Shown in pieces: positions 13,371 to 20,186 of a DNA stretch of 20,186 nucleotides. The position numbers were made by a program, and so were the translations under genes. Within the stretch, counting starts at the first letter, position 1. Every line of letters begins with the position of its first letter. This DNA is from CAZVIK01 sp964627045 (lineage in GTDB: Bacteria; Acidobacteriota; Terriglobia; Bryobacterales; Bryobacteraceae). The notes below the pieces were generated by a model, which ran no database searches, was not told where the DNA came from, and saw only the letters and a list, made by a program, of their open reading frames with translations. Location of the stretch: positions 1-20,186 of the forward strand of contig CAZVIK010000057.1 in NCBI GenBank assembly GCA_964627045.1, read 5' to 3'.

Positions 13371-16103
13371 ATGCTGAAACAGCCCAGGAAGCCTGGCCAG
13401 GGCGCCGAGACCACCATTCTCAAGCGGCCGCAGCCTCTGGATGTTTTCTTCTCCCCCGGCAACGTCGCGGTGATCGGCGCGACCGAGACGGCCGGTACTG
13501 TCGGCCGGACCGTCCTTTGGAACCTGATCAGCACGCCCTTCGGGGGGACCGTCTATCCGGTCAATCAGAAACGCCAGAGCGTGCTCGGCATCAAAGCCTA
13601 CCCTGGCATCCGTGATGTCCCGGCCAGGATCGATCTGGCGGTCATCACCACCCCGGCCCAATCGATACCTGGCGTGATCCGCGATTGCGGGGCCGCCGGC
13701 GTACGCGGCGCCATCGTCATCTCCGCCGGATTCAGGGAACTTGGGCCGCAGGGCGCGCAGTTGGAGCGCGAGTTGCTGGAGGAGGCGCGCCGGGCGGGAG
13801 TCCGGATCATCGGGCCCAACTGCCTCGGCGTGATGAGCCCCCCCACGGGACTCAACGCCACGTTTGCGCGCGGCATGGCCCGGCCCGGTTCGGTGGGCTT
13901 CATCAGCCAGAGCGGCGCGCTCGGTACGGCGGTGCTGGACTGGAGCTTTCGCGAGTTGGTCGGATTCAGCGCCTTCATCTCCATCGGCTCGATGGTGGAC
14001 GTGAGTTGGGGCGACCTGATCTACTATCTGGGCGACGACCCGCGCACCAAGAGCATTCTCCTCTACATGGAATCGGTCGGCGACGCGCGCGGGTTTCTCT
14101 CCGCCGCCCGCGAGGTGGCCCTGGCCAAGCCGGTCATAGTAATTAAGGCCGGGCGGACGGCGCAAGGGGGCAAGGCGGCCGCTTCCCACACCGGCGCCAT
14201 GACGGGTTCCGACGACGTGCTCGACGCCGCCTTCCGCCGCAGCGGCGTGCTGCGCGTGGAGCGGATCTCCGAGCTGTTCTACATGGCCGAGGTCCTGGCC
14301 AAGCAGCCCGCGCCGCGGGGTCCGAAGCTCACCATCGTCTCCAACGCGGGCGGGCCCGCGGTGATCGCCACCGACGCCCTGATCGCCGGCGGTGGCGAGT
14401 TGACCGAGTTGTCGCCGGAGACCTTCGACGAGTTCAATTCGTTCCTGCCGTCGACCTGGAGCCACAATAATCCGGTCGACATCGTTGGCGACGCCACACC
14501 CGACCGCTACGCCAAGGCCCTGGCCACGGCGGCCTCCGACAAGAACAGCGACGGCATGCTGGTGGTCCTGACCCCGCAGGACATGACCGATCCCACTCAA
14601 ATCGCCGAACAGCTCAAACCCTACGCCAACCTGGGAGACAAGCCGGTACTGGCAAGTTGGATGGGCGGTCCGGAGGTCTCCGCCGGCGTGCGCATTCTCA
14701 ACCAGGCGGGAATCCCGACGTTCTCCTACCCGGACACCGCCGCGCGCATGTTCACCTACGCCTGGCAGTACGGCGAGAGCCTGCGTGGGCTTTACGAAAC
14801 CCCCGAGTTCGCCGGCGACGCCGACGTGGACCGCCCCCGCGCCGAAAGCATCGTCGAGCGGGCGCGCGCCGCCGGCCGCACGATTCTCACCGAGTTCGAG
14901 TCCAAGGAGATTCTCGCCGCCTACGGGATTCCGGTCGTGGAGACCCGCGTGGCGCGCAGCGAGGCGGAAGCCGTTGAAGCGGCCGGGCTCATCGGCTACC
15001 CCGTGGTGCTAAAGCTTTTCAGCGAGACGATCACCCACAAGACCGACGTCGGCGGCGTGCAACTCAATCTACGGGACGCTGAGGCCGCCGGCGCCGCGTT
15101 CCGCGCGATCCGGGAGGCGGTGGGGGCCAAAGCCGGCGAGGGCCATTTCCTCGGTGTCACCGTTCAGCCCATGATCCGTTCGGAGGGCTACGAGTTGATT
15201 CTCGGCAGCACACTGGACCCCCAGTTCGGGCCGGTCATCCTGTTCGGGTTGGGCGGGCAACTGGTGGAGGTTTTCAAGGACCGCGCGCTCGGACTGCCGC
15301 CGCTCAACACGACGCTGGCGCGCCGCATGATGGAGCGCACCAGGATCTACCAGGCGCTGAAGGGAGTGCGCGGGCGGAAGGCTGTGGATCTCGGCGCGCT
15401 GGAGAGGCTGCTGGTCTGCTTCAGCCGCCTGATCGTGGAGCAGCCCTGGATCAAGGAAGTCGACGTCAATCCGCTGCTGGCGTCGCGGGACCGGCTGATC
15501 GCTCTCGACGCGCGCATCGTCGTGCACGAGGCGGGCGTCGCCACGGGGAGCCTCCCGAAGCTTGCCATCCGGCCCTATCCATCGCAGTATGTCTCCGCAT
15601 GGAAGATGAAGAACGGGGCGCCCGTCCTGCTTCGCCCCATCCGGCCGGAGGATGAGCCGCTGATCGCACGGTTCCACGAGTCGCTCTCGGAGCGGTCCGT
15701 CTATCTGCGTTACTTGCAGGCGCTCAAGCTCAGCCAGCGCGTGGCGCACGAGCGCCTGGTCCGTATCTGCTTCAACGACTACGACCGGGAGATGGCGCTG
15801 GTAGCCGAGATCCCCGATGCGGCCGGGGGCGCCAGAATTGTCGCGGTGGGCCGTCTTCGCAAGCTCCACGGCAGCGGAGACGCCGAGTTCGCCGTCCTGG
15901 TCAGCGACGACCAGCAAGGCAACGGCCTGGGAACGGAACTGGTGCGCCGCCTGATCGACGTAGCCCGCCAGGAGAAGATCGGGCGGATCGTGGGCGACAT
16001 CCTCCAGGACAACGTGGTGATGCGGCGGATCTGCGAGAAGCTCGGTTTCACGATCTCCGGCGAACCGGGCGACCCGGCGTTCACGGCCGAACTGCCGTTG
16101 TGA
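13371..16103 (+). CDS. NDP-forming acyl-CoA synthetase fused to GNAT acetyltransferase (Pat/PatZ type)
   Basis: This is a 910-residue fusion. Residues about 20-145 form a CoA-binding Rossmann domain (NVAVIGATE, VYPVNQ). About 155-480 are the succinyl-CoA-synthetase-like domains, with a conserved His in AASHTGAMTG (H273), equivalent to the phosphohistidine loop of SucD. About 500-730 form an ATP-grasp domain (SKEILAAYGIPVVE, ITHKTDVGG with H556). From about 755 there is a GNAT domain whose acetyl-CoA loop is QGNGLG (849-854). Proteins of this layout include Pat/PatZ, which acetylate lysines of acetyl-CoA synthetase and other proteins. Those enzymes are reported to have no synthetase activity. 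Here both relay histidines are present, so ADP-forming acetyl-CoA synthetase activity is conceivable. The ATG at 13371 lies 124 bases after pta and its hairpin. hypF follows immediately, its ribosome site overlapping this gene's stop. Confidence 0.9.
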   Translation: MLKQPRKPGQGAETTILKRPQPLDVFFSPGNVAVIGATETAGTVGRTVLWNLISTPFGGTVYPVNQKRQSVLGIKAYPGIRDVPARIDLAVITTPAQSIPGVIRDCGAAGVRGAIVISAGFRELGPQGAQLERELLEEARRAGVRIIGPNCLGVMSPPTGLNATFARGMARPGSVGFISQSGALGTAVLDWSFRELVGFSAFISIGSMVDVSWGDLIYYLGDDPRTKSILLYMESVGDARGFLSAAREVALAKPVIVIKAGRTAQGGKAAASHTGAMTGSDDVLDAAFRRSGVLRVERISELFYMAEVLAKQPAPRGPKLTIVSNAGGPAVIATDALIAGGGELTELSPETFDEFNSFLPSTWSHNNPVDIVGDATPDRYAKALATAASDKNSDGMLVVLTPQDMTDPTQIAEQLKPYANLGDKPVLASWMGGPEVSAGVRILNQAGIPTFSYPDTAARMFTYAWQYGESLRGLYETPEFAGDADVDRPRAESIVERARAAGRTILTEFESKEILAAYGIPVVETRVARSEAEAVEAAGLIGYPVVLKLFSETITHKTDVGGVQLNLRDAEAAGAAFRAIREAVGAKAGEGHFLGVTVQPMIRSEGYELILGSTLDPQFGPVILFGLGGQLVEVFKDRALGLPPLNTTLARRMMERTRIYQALKGVRGRKAVDLGALERLLVCFSRLIVEQPWIKEVDVNPLLASRDRLIALDARIVVHEAGVATGSLPKLAIRPYPSQYVSAWKMKNGAPVLLRPIRPEDEPLIARFHESLSERSVYLRYLQALKLSQRVAHERLVRICFNDYDREMALVAEIPDAAGGARIVAVGRLRKLHGSGDAEFAVLVSDDQQGNGLGTELVRRLIDVARQEKIGRIVGDILQDNVVMRRICEKLGFTISGEPGDPAFTAELPL

Positions 16104-16108
16104 GGAGG
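16101..16108 (+). promoter_or_regulatory. ribosome binding site that sets the hypF start
   Basis: TGAGGAGG includes the stop of the preceding gene (TGA, 16101-16103) and a strong Shine-Dalgarno motif, GAGGAGG. It lies five bases ahead of a CTG at 16114. The first conventional start codon, TTG at 16135, is 26 bases away with nothing like a ribosome site directly before it. The geometry therefore favours initiation at CTG, coupled to termination of the upstream gene. Confidence 0.6.
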
Positions 16109-16113
16109 CCCGG

Positions 16114-18321
16114 CTGGGACGCCTGCGCATCACGTTGAGCGGCGCCGTCCAGGGCGTGGGATTCCGCCCCTTCGTCTACCGCCTGGCCACCGGGATGGGC
16201 CTCACGGGGTGGGTGCTGAACTCCAGCGCGGGCCTGGTCGTCGAAGTGGAGGGCCCCGCCGCCCTGTTGCCGCGATTCCTCGATCGCCTGGACGCGGAAC
16301 GCCCGGCGGCGGCGGTGATCCTCACTCGGGAGGCCAGCTACCTGGAGCCTGCCGGGTTTGCCACCTTCGAGATCCGCCCCAGCGATCAGGGCGACGAAAG
16401 AGCCGCGAGCCTGCTGCCCGACCTCGCCACTTGCCCCGCCTGCCTCGAAGAACTGAAAGACCCCGCCAACCGCCGCTACGGTTACCCGTTCACCAACTGC
16501 ACTCTGTGCGGGCCCCGCTACACCATCATCCTGGACATCCCTTACGACCGGCCGCACACCACCATGCGTTCTTTCGAGCTTTGTGCCGATTGCCGCCGCG
16601 AGTACGCCGATCCGCTCGACCGCCGCTTCCACGCGCAGCCCAACGCCTGCCCCGTGTGCGGGCCGGCCCTTTCCGCGGAACCCGAAACCGGGAGCGGAGA
16701 GGACATCCTTGTCCGCGCCGCGGCGGCGTTGCGCGCGGGCCGGATTGTGGCGCTCAAAGGAATCGGCGGCTTTCAGTTGCTGGCCGACGCCCGCAACGAA
16801 GAAGCCGTCGCGCGGCTGCGCCAACGCAAGCAGCGTGAAGAGAAACCCTTCGCACTGATGGCGCCTTCTGTTGAGGAGGCGCGCCGTCTGTGCCATGTGT
16901 CGCCCGGAGAAGAAGCGTTGCTGCGCTCGGCGGCCGCGCCGATTGTCCTGATGCGCCCCAGGGAGGGTGCCGGTTTGGCGCCCGGCGTGGCCCGCTGGTC
17001 GCCGTATCTGGGAGTGATGCTGCCGTATTCGCCGCTGCACCACCTGTTGATGGAACGCTGCGGATTCCCCATCGTCGCCACCAGCGGAAACCGGAGCGAC
17101 GAGCCCATCGCCATCGATAACGGCGAGGCGCGGGCGCGGCTGGCCGGCATCGCCGATCTCTTCGTGATGCACAACCGGCCCGTGGCGCGTCCCTGCGACG
17201 ATTCCGTGGTCCGGCTGGCGCGGGGCCGTGAAAGCGTGCTCCGCCGCGCGCGCGGCTACGCGCCGCTGCCCGTGCGTGTGCGCCATCCGTTGCCCGCCAT
17301 CCTGGCCGTGGGCGGGCACCTGAAGAATACCGTGGCCATCGCCGTCGGGCGGCAGGTCTTCGTCAGCCAGCATGTCGGCGATCTGGATACCGCCGAAGCC
17401 CGGGGCGCTTTCGAGCGCGCCATCCAGGACCTTTGCCGTCTCTACCGTTTCGACCCGGTGCTCGTCGCCTGCGACCTGCATCCCGACTACGCCTCCTCCG
17501 CCTGGGCGCGGGCTTCGGGCTTGCCGGTCACCGAGGTTCAGCATCACCAGGCGCACGTGGCCGCCTGCGCCGCCGAAAACGACGTGACCGGTGATTATCT
17601 GGGCGTCGGGTGGGACGGCACGGGTTACGGCCTGGATGGGACCGTCTGGGGCGGCGAGTTCTTCCTGGCGCGCGGCGGGCGCTTTGAGCGCGTCTCCCAT
17701 CTCCGGCCCTTCCGTCTGCCCGGCGGGGATGTGGCCGTCAGGGAAGGTTGGCGCTCGGCCGCCAGCCTGCTCTACGAAGCCTTGGGCGCCGGAGCGGTGC
17801 CGGAGGTCCCCCACAAACAGGTGCTCCTGAGAATGCTCGCCGGTGGCGTGAATTCCCCCGTGACCACGAGCGTCGGCCGCCTGTTCGATGCCGTGGCCTC
17901 CCTGGCGGGAATCGCCTCGGAGAACCGTTTCGAAGGCCAGGCGGCGATGCTGCTGGAGCGCGCGATCGGGTCTTCGCCCGCGCCGGACTGCTATCCTTTA
18001 GATGAGAGGGACGGTGTGGCCGACTGGGCTCCACTCGTCGAGGCGGTCACGGCCGATGTTCGCCGCGGAACGCCGCCGGACCGCATCGCCGCCCGGTTTC
18101 ACAACGCTCTGGTAGCTTGGATTTTGGCGGTGGCACGGCGGATCGGCGTGGAGACGATTGCCCTGAGCGGCGGGGTATTCCAGAACAGCTACCTGGTCGA
18201 GCGCGTAGCTTCCGTCCTGGAGAGCCGGGGCTTCCGCGTCGCCACTCACCAGCGGGTTCCCGCCAACGACGGCGGGATCGCCCTGGGGCAGGCCGTTATC
18301 GCCGGAGCTAGAACCGGCTGA
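16114..18321 (+). CDS. hypF: carbamoyltransferase HypF, probable CTG start
   Basis: HypF uses carbamoyl phosphate and ATP to make carbamoyl-AMP and loads the carbamoyl group on HypE, the first step toward the CN ligands of [NiFe] hydrogenase. Numbering from CTG (735 residues), an acylphosphatase domain covers 1-90 (GAVQGVGFRPFVYRLA). Two zinc fingers use C107/C110/C129/C132 and C157/C160/C179/C182, with the exact C-x2-C-x18-C-x2-C spacing twice. A YrdC-like domain and a Kae1-like domain follow (AVGGHLKNTVAIA, VQHHQAHVAA, GWDGTGYGLDGTVWGGEF, ALSGGVFQNSYLVERV). CTG at 16114 is preferred to TTG at 16135: it restores the first beta strand (GRLRIT) of the acylphosphatase fold and has GAGGAGG five bases ahead. 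The stop is followed by hypC after nine bases. The gene is probably co-transcribed with the preceding acetyltransferase gene. Confidence 0.95.
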   Translation: MGRLRITLSGAVQGVGFRPFVYRLATGMGLTGWVLNSSAGLVVEVEGPAALLPRFLDRLDAERPAAAVILTREASYLEPAGFATFEIRPSDQGDERAASLLPDLATCPACLEELKDPANRRYGYPFTNCTLCGPRYTIILDIPYDRPHTTMRSFELCADCRREYADPLDRRFHAQPNACPVCGPALSAEPETGSGEDILVRAAAALRAGRIVALKGIGGFQLLADARNEEAVARLRQRKQREEKPFALMAPSVEEARRLCHVSPGEEALLRSAAAPIVLMRPREGAGLAPGVARWSPYLGVMLPYSPLHHLLMERCGFPIVATSGNRSDEPIAIDNGEARARLAGIADLFVMHNRPVARPCDDSVVRLARGRESVLRRARGYAPLPVRVRHPLPAILAVGGHLKNTVAIAVGRQVFVSQHVGDLDTAEARGAFERAIQDLCRLYRFDPVLVACDLHPDYASSAWARASGLPVTEVQHHQAHVAACAAENDVTGDYLGVGWDGTGYGLDGTVWGGEFFLARGGRFERVSHLRPFRLPGGDVAVREGWRSAASLLYEALGAGAVPEVPHKQVLLRMLAGGVNSPVTTSVGRLFDAVASLAGIASENRFEGQAAMLLERAIGSSPAPDCYPLDERDGVADWAPLVEAVTADVRRGTPPDRIAARFHNALVAWILAVARRIGVETIALSGGVFQNSYLVERVASVLESRGFRVATHQRVPANDGGIALGQAVIAGARTG

Positions 18322-18330
18322 GGAGGGGAT

Positions 18331-18588
18331 ATGTGTCTTGCCGTGCCGGGGAAGGTCGTAAGCATCTATGAGGAAGACCCGCCCGAGGTGCGCCGCGGGA
18401 AGGTCGATTTCGCAGGCGTCCAAAAGGAAGTCTGCCTCGCCTACACGCCGGAGGCCAAACTGGGCGACTACGTGCTGGTGCATGTCGGATTCGCGCTGAA
18501 CGTGGTGGACGAGGAAGAGGCCGGGAAGATCTTCGAGGCCCTCAAGCAAATGGACGAACTGGCCGAGGCGCGGGAACCGGCCCCGTGA
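18331..18588 (+). CDS. hypC: hydrogenase maturation chaperone HypC
   Basis: This 85-residue small chaperone binds HypD and the hydrogenase large-subunit precursor and carries the Fe(CN)2CO unit between them. The essential Cys is residue 2 in MCLAVPGKVVSI, and the conserved His (H51) is in YVLVHVGFALNVVD. The C-terminal helix has the family pattern (EEAGKIFEALKQMDEL). Length is normal. GAGGAGG stands just ahead of the ATG. The gene starts nine bases after hypF and its stop overlaps the GTG start of hypD (GTGA), so HypC and HypD are probably made in a coupled way that suits their complex. A HypC paralogue (HybG) cannot be excluded, but the operon position favours HypC. Confidence 0.96.
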   Translation: MCLAVPGKVVSIYEEDPPEVRRGKVDFAGVQKEVCLAYTPEAKLGDYVLVHVGFALNVVDEEEAGKIFEALKQMDELAEAREPAP

Positions 18589-19676
18589 AGTTCGTCGACG
18601 AATACCGCGACCCCGCCGCCGCCCGCCGCCTGAGCGAGGCCATCCGCCGCGCCGTCACGCGCCCCTGGACCATCATGGAGGTCTGCGGCGGCCAGACGCA
18701 CACCATCGTCAAGAATGGACTGGAAGACCTCCTGCCGCCCGAGGTCACCCTGGTTCACGGTCCCGGATGCCCGGTGTGCGTGACGCCGCTGGAGCTGATC
18801 GATAGCGCCGTGTCGATCGCCGCGCGCCCCGAAGTGATCTTCTGTTCGTTCGGCGACATGCTCCGCGTCCCGGGCTCAAAGGCCAGCCTGTTCGACGCCA
18901 AGGCGGCGGGCGCCGGCGTGCGCATCGTGTACTCGCCTCTGGACGCGCTGAAGTTGGCGCGCGCCAACCCCGAGCGGGAAGTCGTGTTCTTCGCTGTCGG
19001 TTTCGAAACCACCGCGCCGGCCAACGCGATGGCCGTCTGGCTGGCGGCCAGAGAAGGCATCGCCAATTTCTCCATCCTGGTGGCGCACGTGCTGGTACCC
19101 CCGGCCATCGAGGCCATTCTCGGATCGCCCGGCTGCCGCGTGCATGCGTTTCTGGCCGCGGGCCACGTCTGCGCGGTCATGGGATTCGAACAGTACGAAC
19201 CGGTCGCGCGGCGGTATCGCGCGCCCATTGTCGTCGCAGGCTTCGAGCCGCTGGACCTGCTGGAGGCCGTCCACATGGCGGTGCTGCAATTGGAGAGCGG
19301 GCGGGCCGAAGTCGAAAACCAGTACAGCCGCGCGGTGCAGCGCGAAGGCAACCGCCCGGCGCAGCAACGCGTGCACGAGGTCTTCGAGGTGGGCCCGCGC
19401 GCGTGGCGCGGCATCGGCGAGATCCCATCGAGCGGCCTTGCACTGCGCGAACCCTACCGGCGGTATGACGCCCTGGCGCGGTTTCCGGCATCGCAGACGC
19501 ACGCCGAAGAACCCGCCGAGTGCATGGCCGGCCTGGTGTTGCAGGGAATCAAGAAGCCGCACGAATGCCCGGCCTTCGGCGTCCGGTGTACGCCCGAAAG
19601 CCCGCTCGGCGCGCCCATGGTGTCGAGCGAAGGCGCCTGCGCCGCCTATTACCTTTACGGGAGGCATCGTCGATGA
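18585..19676 (+). CDS. hypD: hydrogenase maturation protein HypD
   Basis: This 363-residue iron-sulfur protein assembles Fe(CN)2CO together with HypC and HypE. Conserved active-site regions are MEVCGGQTHT (C34), HGPGCPVCVTP (C62, C65) and FCSFGDMLRVPGS. The C-terminal four-Cys set that holds the [4Fe-4S] cluster is visible at C313, C328, C335 and C352 (ECMAGLVLQG, HECPAFGVRC, GACAAYYLYG). Length is standard. The GTG start overlaps the hypC stop by four bases. The stop overlaps the ATG of hypE (ATGA). All key residues are present, so the protein should be active. Confidence 0.96.
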   Translation: MKFVDEYRDPAAARRLSEAIRRAVTRPWTIMEVCGGQTHTIVKNGLEDLLPPEVTLVHGPGCPVCVTPLELIDSAVSIAARPEVIFCSFGDMLRVPGSKASLFDAKAAGAGVRIVYSPLDALKLARANPEREVVFFAVGFETTAPANAMAVWLAAREGIANFSILVAHVLVPPAIEAILGSPGCRVHAFLAAGHVCAVMGFEQYEPVARRYRAPIVVAGFEPLDLLEAVHMAVLQLESGRAEVENQYSRAVQREGNRPAQQRVHEVFEVGPRAWRGIGEIPSSGLALREPYRRYDALARFPASQTHAEEPAECMAGLVLQGIKKPHECPAFGVRCTPESPLGAPMVSSEGACAAYYLYGRHRR

Positions 19677-20131
19677 AACAGTTCGAATTGGCCTGTCCCG
19701 TCCCACTGCCATCGTGGGATCGCGTGCTGCTAGCGCACGGCGGTGGCGGGAAACTGAGCCAGCAGCTCATCGAGAAGGTCTTCCTGCCGGAGTTCTTCAA
19801 CCTCGAGTTGGGGGCGCGGCACGACGGGGCCGTCGTGCGCATCGGCGGCACGCGCCTGGCCTTCACAACCGATTCCTACGTTGTTCGGCCCTTGATCTTC
19901 CCGGGCGGCACCATCGGCGATCTGGCCGTCTACGGCACCGTCAACGACCTGGCCATGTGTGGCGCGCGACCGTTGTATTTGAGCGCCGGCTTCATCCTCG
20001 AAGAGGGGCTCGCCATGGAGACCCTCGGCCAGGTGGCGTCATCCATGGGAGCGGCGGCGCGCCGCGCCGGGGTGGCTCTGGTGACCGGCGATACCAAGGT
20101 CGTAGACAAGGGCAAGGGCGACGGGCTGTTT
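19673..20131 (+). CDS. hypE: hydrogenase maturation protein HypE, 3' truncated
   Basis: HypE accepts the carbamoyl group from HypF on its C-terminal Cys and dehydrates it with ATP to a thiocyanate, the source of the CN ligands. Only the first 153 residues of an expected 330-350 are present. Visible are LLAHGGGGKLSQQLIEKVF, AFTTDSYVVRPLIFPGG, IGDLAVYGTVNDLAMCGARP, LSAGFILEEGL and VTGDTKVVDKGKGDGLF. These make up the N-terminal PurM-like ATP-binding half. The C-terminal half with the Cys-carrying tail is lost because native sequence stops at 20131 and adapter follows. The ATG overlaps the hypD stop. The truncation is an assembly effect, not evidence of a broken gene. Confidence 0.93.
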
Positions 20132-20186
20132 AGATCGGAAGAGCGTCGTGTAGGGAAAGTGTGGTGGGGGCGGGGGGGGGGGGGGG
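20132..20186. other. Illumina adapter read-through and poly-G tail
   Basis: From 20132 the sequence reads AGATCGGAAGAGCGTCGTGT and continues for 28 bases in agreement with the common TruSeq adapter. It then decays into a G-rich run that ends in 15 Gs (20172-20186), typical of two-colour sequencing past the end of a fragment. This part is not biological, and any reading frame through it should be ignored. Confidence 0.95.

Noticed and set aside
16081..17814. A 577-residue minus-strand frame opposite hypF, and a similar 472-residue frame opposite the pta/synthetase region.
   Set aside because: Both are antisense shadows with His/Gly/Arg-rich composition and no recognisable motif, opposite genes whose products are certain.
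1..20131. Search for tRNA, rRNA, CRISPR repeats, insertion sequences, toxin-antitoxin pairs or phage genes.
   Set aside because: By eye I saw no cloverleaf, no regularly spaced direct repeats, no transposase or integrase motif and no terminal inverted repeats. The intergenic gaps are too short to hide most of these.

Overview
The window is a GC-rich bacterial contig of 20,131 native bases that carries sequencing and assembly scars. It ends in Illumina adapter from 20132, followed by a G homopolymer, and has one scaffold gap of ten Ns at 8449-8458. It encodes LptD, an ABC ATPase of the polysaccharide-export type, ribosomal proteins, central carbon enzymes and hydrogenase maturation factors, so it comes from a Gram-negative (diderm) bacterium. 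The high GC, a ZapA-type protein directly behind rplT and the overall protein character suggest Acidobacteriota (Bryobacterales/Solibacter-like). That assignment is an inference from impression, not a database result.

Layout from left to right. (1) 105-3853, plus strand: a clear extended -10 promoter, a small uncharacterised membrane-anchored protein, an ArnT/PMT-like membrane glycosyltransferase and a GT4 glycosyltransferase. Convergent to these on the minus strand is the ATPase of a Wzt/TagH-like polysaccharide exporter (3846-4574). Together this looks like envelope glycan synthesis and export. (2) 4595-5943, plus strand: a second extended -10 promoter, then rpmI, a structured leader, rplT, a 74-residue coiled-coil protein and zapA. 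This joins translation to cell-division control. infC and pheST, which often sit in such loci, are absent here. (3) 5887-8271, minus strand: lptD, whose 3' end overlaps zapA by 57 bp. (4) 8321-10541, plus strand: a zinc-ribbon/RDD membrane protein, split only by the artefactual gap, then pgi. A small two-helix membrane protein follows on the minus strand (10538-10921). (5) 10981-13246: ackA-pta with a hairpin behind it, forming the acetyl-CoA/acetyl-phosphate/acetate pathway. (6) 13371-20131: a 910-residue fusion of an NDP-forming acyl-CoA synthetase and a GNAT acetyltransferase (Pat/PatZ architecture), followed almost without spacing by hypF, hypC, hypD and a truncated hypE. This is most of the pathway that builds the Fe(CN)2CO cofactor of [NiFe] hydrogenases.

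Regions 5 and 6 place acetate formation, a possible acetyl-CoA-dependent protein acetyltransferase and hydrogenase maturation side by side in one orientation. This fits a cell that can ferment or respire with hydrogen and acetate as exchange products. The hydrogenase structural genes and hypA/hypB are not in the window. I did not find an obviously new defence, mobile or CRISPR system. I saw no tRNA, rRNA, insertion sequence or CRISPR array, and no stretch longer than about 300 bases without a gene. The most informative items are the gap that can be closed by reading frame, the probable CTG start of hypF, the acyl-CoA synthetase/GNAT fusion that keeps both phospho-relay histidines, and the structured rpmI-rplT spacer.
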